From: Aspergillus flavus
Lineage: Eukaryota > Ascomycota > Eurotiomycetes > Eurotiales > Aspergillaceae
Reading direction: 5' to 3'
NCBI RefSeq assembly: GCF_009017415.1
Contig: NC_092405.1
Location: 930,001-994,000, forward strand
Length of the DNA: 64,000 bases
Shown here: piece after piece, positions 22,341 to 33,366 of the stretch
How positions within the stretch are numbered: the first letter of the stretch is position 1
Layout of the letters: each line of letters begins with the position of its first letter
Notes under the pieces: generated by a model
What the model was told of the DNA's origin: nothing
What the model saw: the letters and a program-made list of their open reading frames with translations, nothing else
Database searches by the model: none
Made by a program: the position numbers and the translations under genes

Positions 22341-23512
22341 TTATCTTTTCTTCAAAGCCATCTGAAACATGTCCTCAGTATGCTCCCAAACCTTCCTCCC
22401 AACACCACTAGCATGGTACTCATCAAGAAGCTTCCTATTTCCAACCTCAGCCCCATCCCAGCTCAACAAATAAGCCCCACGCCTATTCTCCGGGACATCA
22501 ATATTACTTTGTCCCCTAGCCAACGAACCCGAAGGAAAAGGTCCACTTGTCGCAACATAAAGATGCCTCTCCCCACACTCCTGCTCAGCAACCATCCACG
22601 GCCGGCCTAGAAACATCACAGCCCTAACAAGGCGACTTACAATCGGACCCGCCTCCCGAGAGATGCCCGATTTCACGATCCCGGGGTACGTATGTATGAA
22701 CGTTGTAGATGGATATCGGGACGCGAGCTCTTCCACCATTAAGGAAGACATTGTAGTCACGTGCACATCGCAGCTATTGAGGTTGTAGTTTGTCTTGAGA
22801 TCAAGATTGTTCAAGTCGATTTTTGTTTCGTGGCCTGCGCCTAGGACGGTTATGACACGGGAAAGAGCATTTTCAGACTTCTTGTTACTAGCAGCTTGAG
22901 TTAATTGAGGTATTAGGTTGTTGATGAAACGCATTCTGGCGTAGTAGTGGAGGCTGAACTTTTTATCTAGACCTTCGCAGGTCTCTAAAAGAGTATTAGG
23001 TATCTGGTTCCACCCAAAAAGCAGGTTGAAAACAGGTTTCATGATCTGTTGATACTGGAAGTGAAACAAACTTACCATCTCTCCCTTTCATAGTAAAAAT
23101 ACCACAGCTCAAAAACAAAAGATTAATCCGACTTTCCTTCTTTTGAATCACCTCACACGCCGAGTCCACACCACGTAAGAGCGACGCATCTGTCCTAATG
23201 AACTGGAACTTGCCGTGTGGATTTATCAGGCTCAATTCCTGGATAACCTGCTTTGCTTGCGCCTCATTACGCCCGACAAGATAGACGGTCGGGGAAACAG
23301 TGTAGCGAGCGAATTCACGGACTGTGTATAGACCAATTCCACTTGTTCCGCCCACTAAAGCGCATTTGATAAGAGGATATCGATGAGGAATGCCATTTAT
23401 CACACGAACGGTAAAGAAAACAGTTTTTAAACATACCAAATACAGCAACAAGCCCAGAGCCCAGGCTCTTTAGGGATGCATTATGGGCACGCACAGTTGC
23501 AAGAGATACCAT
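22341..23512 (-). CDS. Short-chain dehydrogenase/reductase
   Basis: Three exons (23512-23437, 23354-23076, 22984-22341) encode 332 residues. The 82- and 91-bp introns restore GLVAVFVGGTSGIGLYTVREFARY, a Rossmann nucleotide-binding glycine motif, and later RDETCEGLDKKFSLHYYARMRFINNLIP. The family reduces or oxidises carbonyl/hydroxyl groups with NAD(P)H. Fungal relatives sit in secondary-metabolite clusters. The usual YxxxK catalytic pair is YxxxR here (YARMR), and the NAG-type motif reads SCG. Several fungal SDRs of this subfamily show this, so activity is uncertain. It is divergent from the MDR gene at 24505, with a 1-kb intergenic region between them. Confidence 0.85.
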
Positions 23513-24504
23513 GTCATGTATCTAATATCCTGGTTATATATTTCCTTTTACCTCCGGGGTCACTGGTGTAGCTCAAGTTCAATTCAATAGTCCTCGCGTC
23601 AAACGAGTGCTTCAAGTCCTGAGATGGTGCTTGTTCTGTGATTTGGGATCCAGAACTCAGAAATTGTAGTCGTAAAATAATACTTTGAGAAGAACGATTG
23701 TTACTCTGGTCTATGTCCGCCACTATCGTATATCTGAGGCAGAGTTCGGGAACGGTCAGTCGGGGCCATTCAGAGAATGGCTGCCGATATTCCAGAATGC
23801 AGACCCACATTAAGCCGGAAGCAATACTGATTCCCTTCAGCTTAGCTCCTCGGATGGTTCAATCGTGCCGTTCGCCCGCGACGAAAAGCTTGTAAGTAAT
23901 TGAGAAATAAGTTGTGGGGCACTGGGGCCAAGGGAAGTGGATACCAGATCGCCGTCGGATAGTTTATTGCCCCGATTACGAGTAGAGTTTAATTAAACTC
24001 ATAATGGGGACGTGGGGCTGACTCGCACTGGGAAAGGTGTGCCACCGTGACTATTCTCGATACAGCTCTGTGATAGTATATTCAACGTCATCGCGAGCAC
24101 GGCCTACTTGTAATATCATTTCTGAGGGCACCACTGTTACTCAACGCCCGACAGTTGAAAGATTTGTTTTTTGCTTGTACTCATGCACTTAGCTACAATC
24201 ATTAGATAATAAATATCGCATCAAGAGGTAAATACTTGTGTGTGTTGTTGCTGTGTCAGTCAACCAACCCTTGCCAGGACAAATTTAGTTTAACACAGAC
24301 TCAACGCATGATCTTCAAAGCCACAAAGCATCTCGTTATGAATACGAACCTGGGATTGGCCCATTCGTAATAGATGAAAGCGGGGTTTAACTTGTCGCCA
24401 CGTCAGCTCAATGGTTACCTTCAATCCAAGGCTATTAGACCAGAGAATTGCACCCCAATACTGTGCTAACAACGCCGAAGAAACTCATAACAAACTCAGT
24501 GAAA
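23513..24504. promoter_or_regulatory. Divergent intergenic region between SDR and MDR genes
   Basis: This is a head-to-head promoter region of about 1 kb. No coding exon is supported. Specific operators were not identified. Confidence 0.4.
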
Positions 24505-25524
24505 ATGAAGGCATGGCTATACAGCTCCACCAAGGGAGGCCTCGAGAAGAATCTCGTCTTCTCCCCTGACGCCCGAACCCCAGGATCCCCACAAGGCGAC
24601 CAGCTCCTCATTCGGGTGATCTCCACATCCATCAACCCAGCCGACTACAAGGCCCCCGCCATGAGCACCGTCTGCGGGAAAGTCCTAATCGCAACCACAC
24701 CGGCCAGTCCCGGGATGGACTTCTGCGGGCGGGTCATCGCTGTGGGGTCCGATCCTGCTGCACGGCAGTTTACTCCAGGTCAGCTCGTCTTGGGCTGTCT
24801 AGGCATGCCACGGCAATTTGGGACTCTGGGAGAATTCATACTCGCAAGTGCCAACAATACTGCTCCATTGCCGTTAGGCGTGGATCCAGATGCGGCTGCT
24901 ACAATTGGGGTTGCGGGGCGGTCATCGTACCAATCCATCGTGCCCTATATATCCACTCCAGGTAGCAGGGTGTTCATAAACGGCGGGTCTGGGGGATGTG
25001 GGGTTTATGGGATCCAGATTGCGAAGTTGTTAGGGTGTCATGTTACGGTGACTTGTTCTACACGCAACGTGCAGTTCTGTCGCGACCTTGGTGCTGATGA
25101 GGTGATCGATTATACGGCTCAGGATGTTTTGGAGGTGCTCAAGTCGCAGGGACAAGTGTTTGATCATGTTGTTGATCATATTGGGTCGCCTGAGGGTCTC
25201 TATCAGGAATGCCACTCTTTCTTGAAACCTGGGAAGGTGTTCGTCCAGGTTGGGGCGTCATCAATGCTCACGTTCGCTCACCGGCTAATCCGCCCCTCGT
25301 TGCTCGGTGGTGGAAAGAGGAAATACGTGGCCTTGCTGATGAAGAGCCATAATGACGAGTTTGTCCAGATTGCGAACTGGATCCGAGAGGGAAAGATCCG
25401 GGTTGAGTTTGATGCAGTATATGAATTTGAGGACACCGTCAGAGCATTTGAGCGACTACGTTCGGGGAGGACAAGAGGGAAGATTGTCATCCATGTCACA
25501 AGCCCTGACAGTGAGGCTGCCTAA
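24505..25524 (+). CDS. MDR-family NADPH oxidoreductase (zinc-free, quinone/enoyl reductase-like)
   Basis: This is a 339-residue intronless medium-chain dehydrogenase/reductase. The N-terminal GroES-like fold contains INPADYKAP and PGMDFCGRVIAVG. The Rossmann part has FINGGSGGCGVYGIQIAKLLGC, typical of NADPH-binding quinone oxidoreductases and enoyl reductases. The cysteine cluster of zinc alcohol dehydrogenases is absent, so it should reduce an activated double bond or quinone rather than an alcohol. I chose the ATG at 24505; an upstream extension would need a TTG start. The neighbours (SDR, Old Yellow Enzyme) suggest a shared tailoring or detoxification role. Confidence 0.88.
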   Translation: MKAWLYSSTKGGLEKNLVFSPDARTPGSPQGDQLLIRVISTSINPADYKAPAMSTVCGKVLIATTPASPGMDFCGRVIAVGSDPAARQFTPGQLVLGCLGMPRQFGTLGEFILASANNTAPLPLGVDPDAAATIGVAGRSSYQSIVPYISTPGSRVFINGGSGGCGVYGIQIAKLLGCHVTVTCSTRNVQFCRDLGADEVIDYTAQDVLEVLKSQGQVFDHVVDHIGSPEGLYQECHSFLKPGKVFVQVGASSMLTFAHRLIRPSLLGGGKRKYVALLMKSHNDEFVQIANWIREGKIRVEFDAVYEFEDTVRAFERLRSGRTRGKIVIHVTSPDSEAA

Positions 25525-25777
25525 GCATCGACATGATCTGTTGTAATGGTGTTCCGTTTTAAGTTACATTCGTCTTAATCATAGTCTATTTCACAAATTG
25601 ATCAACTCATAGTACTGAAGACCATGTGGGCATGCGTATTCAATGAAAGGATAAAATGCAAGAAACAGCAGTCAAACAGAAACATATAAGGAAAGCTAAT
25701 AAGTAAATTAGGAATATTCTACACCCATATTCCAACCGCATTTGTCGGCAGCAGCAATGGCTCGGGTATGTCCTCGA

Positions 25778-27495
25778 TCACGGCGCATGGGTAGCATACC
25801 CGGTAGCCATACGTTTAATCTGTCCAGCGTAAAATTGCTGCATACAGTCAGAAGGATGCCTGGCACAATCCGTCAGGGCAGGGGTTCAACATGTGACATA
25901 CCGTTTCCGCACCTCCACCCAAGACACGGATCTGAAAGATTCTCGCCCATAGAGGGGTTGGTACCTTTCCCAGAATGACCTTTGCCTCATCATCTGTATA
26001 TTTATCATCCATGATCAGTTCGGGGAAGTTTGGGCAAACAACTGCTGGGCGCCCGATGCCGACGATATCACACGCTCCGCCTTTTAAGGCGGCCTGAATA
26101 CCTTGCCGACTACGGAAGCCTCCAGTGAGCATGAGGATGAGACCTGGGAAGCGTCTCCTCGTTTCCTTAGCAAAGTCAAAGAAGAAGGCTTCTCTTGCTG
26201 CTGTACGCTGGACAGTCTCGGATGCAATCTCTTCTTTCAGCCCACGGCCCATCATCTATAGCAGCAGATAGTTTTAGCTTGTCATGTTCCAAAAGTAGGA
26301 TGACCGTTTTCGATGGCAGAGTTTATTAACAAACGTGGCCAGTAACCCCAGTAGGAAATTAGGGAAAGAGAGAGCTAACATACTGTTGGGTCCTCATATG
26401 TCCCACCTGATACCTCAAGGAAGTCTATTCCAGACTCCGCAAAGAGACCAATCTGTTTCATAGTGTCCTCAAAGTCCGACGCGCTATGGTCCGCAGAGTT
26501 GAGCTTGAGTCCGATGCAGAAATTCTCTGGCACCACGGCGCGGGTTTCTTTGATGATTTCAAGAACGATACGAGCGCGCGCTTCAGGACTACCGCCGTAC
26601 TTATCATGACGTATATTACTCTGCGAGGTGTTTAGTCAGCTGAGCTAGGTAAATGCGGACAGTTTCTCGGTGTATAGATGGTAAAGAAAGCTTACCTTCG
26701 GGGACAAGAATTGTGCTATTATTTAAACCGCAGTTAGACAATGTACCAACTTCAGGTGGAGGATAATCTCAAGGATCGATGGACTCACACAAAAGATAAC
26801 CATGAGCAGCATGGAGCTCAACCCCAGCAAAACCGCATTCCGCTAAGAACCGGGCAGAATTCACAAATTGCTGCACTACCTGTTTAATATCCGAAACGGT
26901 CATTTCTTTAGGAACACCAAAAGCAATGTTTCTGATGATGGTGGCCGCACAGCCTTCCCCAATCTTCAGCGGAACTGGGCTAGGTGCGATTGGCGTCCCA
27001 AAGATGCCTCTTTCCCCTGCCCCTCTCGGGGACTGGCGACCAGGATGGCAAATCTGAGCGATAGCTGGCGTACCCTGCTCCTGGCAGGAGGCGGCGTATT
27101 GCTTCCATGCATTTAATTGATCCTCTCTCGGTGCGGATTCACGAGTTGCAAGGTCATAATAATTTCCAAGATTACGTGGATCAACCTGAATATTTCCTGC
27201 TGGGAGTGTCAGCTTTCAATCTGCATATATCGAAGAGCCTTTTGTCTCGGTTTACCGGTCAGGAGGGCACCCCATCTGCCTTTACCCCATTCGCCGTAAG
27301 CCCGTGTGAACTTCTGGTCAGGCACGCGGGTCTTATCTGCCATAGCCTCAGCCATAGCGGCCTACATAACGGGCATGAGTTCATGTTTGTACACATTCAG
27401 GACTTCATGGGACATTTCGCCTTTACCTTTACTAGTCGATTCTGCAGTACCAACCCACATGGTAGCTTGATTGGTTCATTGATAACCGACGTCAT
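25778..27495 (-). CDS. Old Yellow Enzyme-like NADH:flavin oxidoreductase
   Basis: Seven exons (27495-27427, 27361-27256, 27196-26789, 26715-26696, 26620-26384, 26255-25902, 25837-25778) give 417 residues. Splicing was confirmed by unbroken family motifs: NRLVKAAMAEAMAD, LLTGNIQVDPRNLG, AIAQICHPGRQSPRG, the active-site helix GVELHAAHGYLLSQFLSP, HDKYGGSPEAR, and LMLTGGFRSRQG with GIGRP for the FMN phosphate. Exon 4 is just 20 bp. The enzyme is an FMN-dependent TIM barrel that reduces activated alkenes such as enones. The paired His-His in HAAH suits oxyanion binding. It lies convergent to the MDR gene with about 250 bp between their ends. The intron at 26383-26256 is long (128 bp) and is the least certain junction. 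Confidence 0.9.
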
Positions 27496-29231
27496 CCTTC
27501 AGAACTGGTTGAATCTAGGATCACGACCGCGTTGTTGTCTGTTTTTTCCCTCGCATCGCACGAGAGCCGAATTTTCATCGCTCTTTGTTGTTGCTACATT
27601 TTAAATATGGGCGAAATACATGGTCGTATTGTTCGCTGACCAATGGGTAGGATACAACATGCCGAGGTCTCTTGTCTGGGTTCAGATTTTCCCTTGAGAT
27701 GTGTAGTCGGGCTCGGTACAACATTTCCTCCGCCAAGTGCTCATCTCAAGGCACGCCTATCAAACCATTAAGGCTCCTACTTCAAGTTTCATGAGTAATA
27801 CATAATCGATAGGTGATTTGTAACACCAAGCAAAACGTGGTGAGCCGAAGGTGATGCCGGTTGCATGACATTCAATGTACTTTAAAGGTCGTGCCGAGAG
27901 ATGCTAATGTTCATTTAGTTAGGCTTGCGAGGAGTGGAGCAACAAGTACCCACAATATGATCCACTAGTGGGATTTGGTGGAATTATTTCCCCGACGCTA
28001 AAGCATCAGTCGCCAAGCATATTGAGCCTAAGGTGGACCCTAACGGGTAAGCCAAAAGCTTGCCAACAGAAACCAGGGGATTCAGTGTAAGATCGATAAA
28101 GACCATGTGTATCATTCTCTAGAGGACAAATTAGTAGATCGGCTCCGATAGAGTACTCAGGGGCTCTCATGTTAGGGCTATTAACGGTACCAACAATATC
28201 TGGATGGAAATGATTTGAGCTGGAAACATCGTGTAGGTCAACCGTGAATCTCTTGTTTCTGGTGTCTTTCTTTGTCACTCATGTGTGGAAGCGGTTCGAC
28301 AATAATATGCTTTGTTACTCTGTTGGTATTTGTTATGTCAGTGTGTTAAGTTGGGCCTTGGTGATATCGGTAGGGTTTAAAAATTTGGTTACATATTTGG
28401 CGAAGTGATCAACACATAAGGTGAAATGGGAGCCGGAGAAGAAGGGAAATAAAATACAAAGGAGGAAGAGGAATAACATGAAACTAAAGTCAATCCTAGG
28501 CAAAGCGTTAAATGTTAAATAGCAATTGCGTGGAGATGCATAGACTGATTCAGAGACGAGCGGAATATGACCGAAATATAGTTTATTTCCACCTCAAGGC
28601 AATTGTGTGGTATTCTATCCGAAACCTGTGTTTACCAATCTATGGCATCATGTGTATATTCTTAGAATGTATTGATTCGGAAATCTCTTGTTTCTCCAAG
28701 TGACAGAATTGGAGGTAGAACGAGAAACAACTGCGACTAGGTACAAGTCAAGGGCGAATTGAATTATTCGCAAGAGGTTCAAGGCCAGGAGCACATATTG
28801 TGCTCTCCATTTTTCAGCGACTTAGAAGGCCTTCTCTAAGTTATACTAAACGAGCTGAGAGGCTGGTTTGCTCGAAAATAGCCAATTTGAAAGTCCTATA
28901 CCCACGAGGCCTAGAATTGCTCGCGTAGGCTTGATTTCGGCATATCACCTGGACGACCTGGGGTAAGGTGTACTCAGTTCAGTGGAGTAAGAGAAAACAA
29001 ACAACCGGATACTTCGATTTCTAATCTCTACCCAAAGTAACATCTGCATTAGTGGAGCACGATGTACCGGAGGTTTTACGGGTTGCCGAGCCTCCGAACT
29101 ACATTTAAATGGGGTGTGGTTTGGCTATAAGAGTATCGTTATTGTTTATATCCCTATCACCTTTATCTCTTTTATCTCTCAACAAGGCCGCTCTTTTCCA
29201 GTGACAAGTCCTAGTACATAAGTGGCATACC
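27496..29231. other. Long intergenic region
   Basis: It holds the promoter of the Old Yellow Enzyme gene and, near 29127, a TATAAG element before the hydrolase. The minus open frame at 28006-28278 is unmatched. No other feature. Confidence 0.45.
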
Positions 29232-30146
29232 ATGCCACGAAGGGAAGATGTCAAGATCCCAGCCACACAAATAACAGACCTGATGATCGCCGTCAGCTGT
29301 CTTCTTCCGGAAAAATGTTATCCACCCCCTCCGGTTATCATCATGGGTCATGGATTCGGGGCAGTTAAAGCAGGGGGACTCTTTCCATTCGCAGAGAGAT
29401 TTGCGGAAGCCGGGTATGCGGCTGTCACATTTGATTATCTCTTCTTTGGAGAAAGTGATGGTTTACCAAGAAATCTACTCTCAATCTCTCGGGAGCTACA
29501 GGATTTCCGAGATGTCATCGCGTGGGTCAGAAGACAAACGGATAAATGGGATACCAATCGTGTTATCGCCTGGGGAGCCAGCTTTGGGGGTATGCATGTT
29601 ACAACGCTAATGGCTGAAGATCATGACCTTGTTGCCGGTATTATGCAAGGACCATGTGTCGATGGCCTAGCAGCGTCTAGGCAGGTACCTGTGTTCAAAA
29701 CCTTGCGGATGCTACCTTTGTCTCTGTTTGACTGGATGCTCTCTCTATTCTCGTCTAAGGCAATATATATCCCTCTAGTCGGTGACGGGAAGCATGGATC
29801 CTCATTGGCTATGATGTCCGGATCTGAGGCAATGGCTGGATGGAAGAGACTCACTACAGACCTTGGAGCGGACTTTGTGAATAAAGTCACAGCCCGCACA
29901 ATTCTTACGATTCCCTTTTCCCGTCCTATAAAGAAAGTTCATCGCAGCAGAAAGCCACTCCTGGTGGTCGTTACGACGTGGGATAATGAAGCGCCTTTGC
30001 ACAAGGCTAAGCAAGCAGTACGGCTGGCACCTCTTGGAGAGGGATTTAGGGTTCCTGGAGGGCATTTTGATCTGTATGCAGGAGGTGTTGCCTTTGAAGA
30101 CAACATTAGACGGCAATTACAGTTCCTCCAGAAGGTCTTGGCATAG
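29232..30146 (+). CDS. Alpha/beta hydrolase (polyketide transferase/thiohydrolase-like)
   Basis: This is a 304-residue intronless alpha/beta hydrolase. The oxyanion region is VIIMGHGFGAVKAG, the nucleophile elbow GASFGG (Ser117), and the catalytic His lies in VPGGHFDLY (about His278). The overall pattern, with FDYLFFGESDGLPRNLLS, is that of fungal hydrolases found in polyketide clusters, some of which transfer or release acyl chains from a synthase. No such synthase is in this window, so a stand-alone ester or thioester hydrolase role is equally likely. It has no signal peptide, so it is probably cytosolic. Confidence 0.85.
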   Translation: MPRREDVKIPATQITDLMIAVSCLLPEKCYPPPPVIIMGHGFGAVKAGGLFPFAERFAEAGYAAVTFDYLFFGESDGLPRNLLSISRELQDFRDVIAWVRRQTDKWDTNRVIAWGASFGGMHVTTLMAEDHDLVAGIMQGPCVDGLAASRQVPVFKTLRMLPLSLFDWMLSLFSSKAIYIPLVGDGKHGSSLAMMSGSEAMAGWKRLTTDLGADFVNKVTARTILTIPFSRPIKKVHRSRKPLLVVVTTWDNEAPLHKAKQAVRLAPLGEGFRVPGGHFDLYAGGVAFEDNIRRQLQFLQKVLA

Positions 30147-30756
30147 TGTTAATACTTCTAGCATATTATGCGGAGTTTCATTTTGAAGTTTTATTTGAAT
30201 ATGGTTTGGTGATCGTGGGATTTCTGGATCGGGGCAGAAGACCGCAACTGCATTGAAAAAAGACGCCACGGGATAGATCTTACCCTAATTTTATTCCACG
30301 CGGCTGTACCCCGTCAAGACCTCCATAATACCTCCCACGAGTCGAGCTCAGTCAGTTCCAAATGTTCTGCTGTCTCTGCCAGAAAATACTCAACCTGGAA
30401 AAATTGGCTCTTGCGCCGGTCGTCCGATTGGGCATTGGCTGCGCCCCCACTGGCCATCAGGGTCCAGAATAGAAACAGTTGCGAGTCTATCGAGTCGGGG
30501 AAACTCACACTCCCGATTAATGGCTCTGCCAAGATCTATCAGATCCACCCATTGATTCTTCCCTGCGGGGGAATAGATGCCTTTAATGATCATCTAGTGT
30601 TATATACCTGAGCTCCCACGGTCGCATAGAGTTACTACGTGTTGTTTCCCCAGAACTTCCCACTCCTAACCTAACATTGCGCATACGATAACAAAGGCCG
30701 CCAACCCACACCCGATTTATTAACTATCTGGCCGGGCGACCAAGCCAAAATTCAAG
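30147..30756. other. Spacer containing a transcription-factor-like remnant
   Basis: Apart from the remnant described separately, this holds the 3' flank of the hydrolase and the promoter of the next MDR gene. Confidence 0.4.
30314..30593 (-). pseudogene. Possible C-terminal fragment of a fungal transcription factor
   Basis: Two overlapping minus-strand frames give WVDLIDLGRAINRECEFP and then DSIDSQLFLFWTLMASGGAANA, a pattern like the end of the fungal-specific transcription factor middle region (LFLWLLFVGG type). A frame change is needed near 30500, and there is no upstream zinc cluster, so at most this is a fragment. Confidence 0.3.
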
Positions 30757-31857
30757 ATGTCTGCTACAATCCCAGACTCGATGCAAGCACTGGTGGGAAA
30801 CCGACTAGCGACCGCACGACTGGCTAACTACGCCTTGGGGAAGCCCTGCGGAGACGGAGTGAAGGTCCAAACAGTTCCCACTCCAACCATATCAGACACG
30901 GAAATCCTCGTTCGCGTCAAGGCGGTCGCGCTGAATCCCACAGACTTCAAACATGTTGATTTCCTCGCTCCGAAAGGCGCCATCATCGGCTGCGACTTTG
31001 CCGGGACGGTGGCCAAGGTGGGATCCAAAGCACCCGGCAACTGGAAGGTCGGGGACCGGGCAGCAGGTTGGGTGCACGGTGGCTTATACTATGACCGTGG
31101 TTCGTTCGCCGAGTTTCTCAAGGTCCCAGGGGACCTAGCTTGGAAGGTTCCGTCCTCCGTGAGCGACGAAGCAGCAAGTACCTATGGGGTATCTGCTGTC
31201 ACCGCGATGCTGGCTCTCAATGCTCGCCTGGACGTTCCTTGGGCTGATGGTGGCCCAGAAGGAGGACAACGTGACTCGCCTGTGTTTATTTATGCGGGTG
31301 CAACGAGCGCCGGTCTCTACGCCATTCAAGTGGCTAAACTAGCCGGCTTGAAGGTCGTAACCACGGCCTCTCCACGGTCGCATGACTTGGTTAAGCAATA
31401 CGGGGCGGACGACGTGTTTGACTACCGATCGCCAACCGCAGCAGACGAGATTATCCGGGCATACCCACAGATAAACCGAGCCTTGGACTGTTTTTCCGAA
31501 GGCGGGTCAACGGACTTTTGCATTAAGGTTGTGCAGAAAGCGAAGGGCAAGGTAGTCACTTTGCTAGACAGAGGGAAGACAACAGACGATGGGGTGGAAG
31601 TGGACTTTCTCCTTGGTTATGGAGCCTTTAATCTTCCATACCAGTGGATGCCTCCTGTCGGACCTCGATTTTCGGCCAACCCATCCGACAACGCAGCTCT
31701 CCGTCGGTTTTATGCATCATTGCACGACATCTGTGATCAACTGCGACCACCTCCTCTTAAGAGCATAGAGGGCGGTCTGCATAATCTCCCTAAAGGTCTG
31801 GATCTCCTTCGCAAGGGACAGGTTGCTGGTACCAAACTGGTCGCTCGTCTTGAATAA
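30757..31857 (+). CDS. MDR trans-acting enoyl reductase-like oxidoreductase
   Basis: This is a 366-residue intronless protein of the zinc-free MDR group that includes trans-acting enoyl reductases of fungal PKS systems. Family features are VALNPTDFKHVDFLAPKGA, IGCDFAGTVAKVG, the NADPH motif FIYAGATSAGLYAIQVAKLAG, SEGGSTDFCIK, and the C-terminal block RRFYASLHDICDQL with GLHNLPKGLDLL. It should use NADPH to reduce an enoyl or enone double bond. It is second of three same-strand genes (hydrolase, MDR, haloperoxidase-like). Without a partner megasynthase here, it may serve a distant cluster or a small-molecule reductive pathway. Confidence 0.87.
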   Translation: MSATIPDSMQALVGNRLATARLANYALGKPCGDGVKVQTVPTPTISDTEILVRVKAVALNPTDFKHVDFLAPKGAIIGCDFAGTVAKVGSKAPGNWKVGDRAAGWVHGGLYYDRGSFAEFLKVPGDLAWKVPSSVSDEAASTYGVSAVTAMLALNARLDVPWADGGPEGGQRDSPVFIYAGATSAGLYAIQVAKLAGLKVVTTASPRSHDLVKQYGADDVFDYRSPTAADEIIRAYPQINRALDCFSEGGSTDFCIKVVQKAKGKVVTLLDRGKTTDDGVEVDFLLGYGAFNLPYQWMPPVGPRFSANPSDNAALRRFYASLHDICDQLRPPPLKSIEGGLHNLPKGLDLLRKGQVAGTKLVARLE

Positions 31858-32535
31858 CTTCTATTTGCATAGTGCACGTCACTGTGTTATATAAGCATGA
31901 TTTTTGTATTTATATGATTTGACGTTTGTTAAGCGATAGTGTAAGCAAATTTTAAATGTCGCGAAAGCATGTGTACGTCTTAATTTTAACCATATGGCTA
32001 CTTATTTAGATGCTTCTTGAGTCATCCTTATCTATTTGAAGGTGTGATCACTATGCTCAAAGTAACACAGCTTAAGAGACACTTTTCTACAGAATTCCCC
32101 TGGGCCTTGACACACATTGCATCTCTCCAATCAATGGGATTCTCCAAATTTTGAAGAGAGCTCTGGCTCCCCTTAAAGTGGATCTCCATGCCAGTCGCCA
32201 CCCCGATCCATCAGTGAAAGGCAAAACGGATGGATTGTTGATCCGCAGTCCGCCTCCCTGCGAACTTTATCTAAGAAGCTTAAAATATGGATCCTATAAT
32301 TGTCATGGTGGAAGGCTACGTCATGACATTGGTATTTGCTGGAAAGACGGATAAAGTTCATGGCAGATCCGGTCGAGAACAATGTCTGACGTACCGAGTT
32401 ACAACCACCAGGGTTACTATTTAACCTCTTTCCTACTCGCAACCTCCCCAGCACCATTCCAATTGCAACCTGTGGAACATTGCAGTATACCTTAAGTCTT
32501 TTACCAACTTACCTCACCACACTATATCGAACACC
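31858..32535. other. Intergenic spacer
   Basis: 3' flank of the MDR gene and promoter of the haloperoxidase-like gene. Nothing else supported. Confidence 0.5.
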
Positions 32536-33366
32536 ATGCCATACCTCAAACTTCGAGACGGAGCTGAGCTTTTCTACAAGGATTGGGGCAATCCAGATGG
32601 AGAGATCGTCACCTTCTCCCATGGCTGGCCACTCAGCAGCGACAATTGGGAGAATCAGATGTTTTTCCTGGCCGAGCGTGGCTACCGAGTCATTGCACAC
32701 GACCGACGGGGTCATGGCCGGTCTACCCAGACTTGGAACGGTAACAACATGGATACATTTGTGGACGACCTGAAGGAACTCTTTGAGCACCTTGACATTA
32801 AAGATGCCATGATGGTCGGACACTCCCACGGTGGAGGAGAAGTGACACATTTTCTCGGCAAGCATGGAACAAGCCGCGTCAAGAAAGCTGTGCTCGTCGG
32901 AGCTGTGCCACCCCTTATGCTCAAGTCCGCGGCAAACCCAGAGGGAACCGACCAATCTGTCTTTGACTCCTTTCGACAGGCAATGCGCAAAGATCGAGCG
33001 CAATTCTTCCTAGACGTTCCCAGCGGACCATTCTTCAACTTCAACCGGGATGGGGTCCAGAAAAGCGAGGGACAAATTCGGAGCTGGTGGCAGCAAGGCA
33101 TGAACACAAGCTTTAAGACGGCGTATGATGCAATCAAGGACTTTTCGGAGACGGACTTCACAGAAGATCTAAAGAAAATCGATATTCCAGTCCTGGTTCT
33201 TCACGGCGATGATGACCAGGTAGTTCCCATTGAAGCATCTGGACACAAATCTGTCAAGCTTTTACGACACGGAAAGCTGAAGGTCTACCCTGGAGGGTCT
33301 CACGCCATCCACAACATTAACATCGAGGAGGTTAACAAAGATCTGCTCGACTTCCTGCAGTCTTGA
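32536..33366 (+). CDS. Cofactor-free haloperoxidase-like alpha/beta hydrolase
   Basis: This is a 276-residue intronless protein of the bacterial-type non-heme chloroperoxidase/esterase family. The triad is clear: Ser97 in GHSHGG, Asp227 in HGDDDQVVP and His256 in GGSHAIH. The start LRDGAELFYKDWGNPDG and the HDRRGHGRSTQ segment are characteristic. These enzymes hydrolyse small esters and can do perhydrolysis leading to halogenation in vitro. The family is best known in bacteria; its lack of introns is compatible with old lateral transfer, though other genes here are intronless too. His follows Ser in the elbow where bacterial members usually have Thr. Confidence 0.9.
   Translation: MPYLKLRDGAELFYKDWGNPDGEIVTFSHGWPLSSDNWENQMFFLAERGYRVIAHDRRGHGRSTQTWNGNNMDTFVDDLKELFEHLDIKDAMMVGHSHGGGEVTHFLGKHGTSRVKKAVLVGAVPPLMLKSAANPEGTDQSVFDSFRQAMRKDRAQFFLDVPSGPFFNFNRDGVQKSEGQIRSWWQQGMNTSFKTAYDAIKDFSETDFTEDLKKIDIPVLVLHGDDDQVVPIEASGHKSVKLLRHGKLKVYPGGSHAIHNINIEEVNKDLLDFLQS

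Noticed and set aside
28006..28278. Minus 90-residue open frame
   Set aside because: No recognisable domain and no supporting neighbouring exon.
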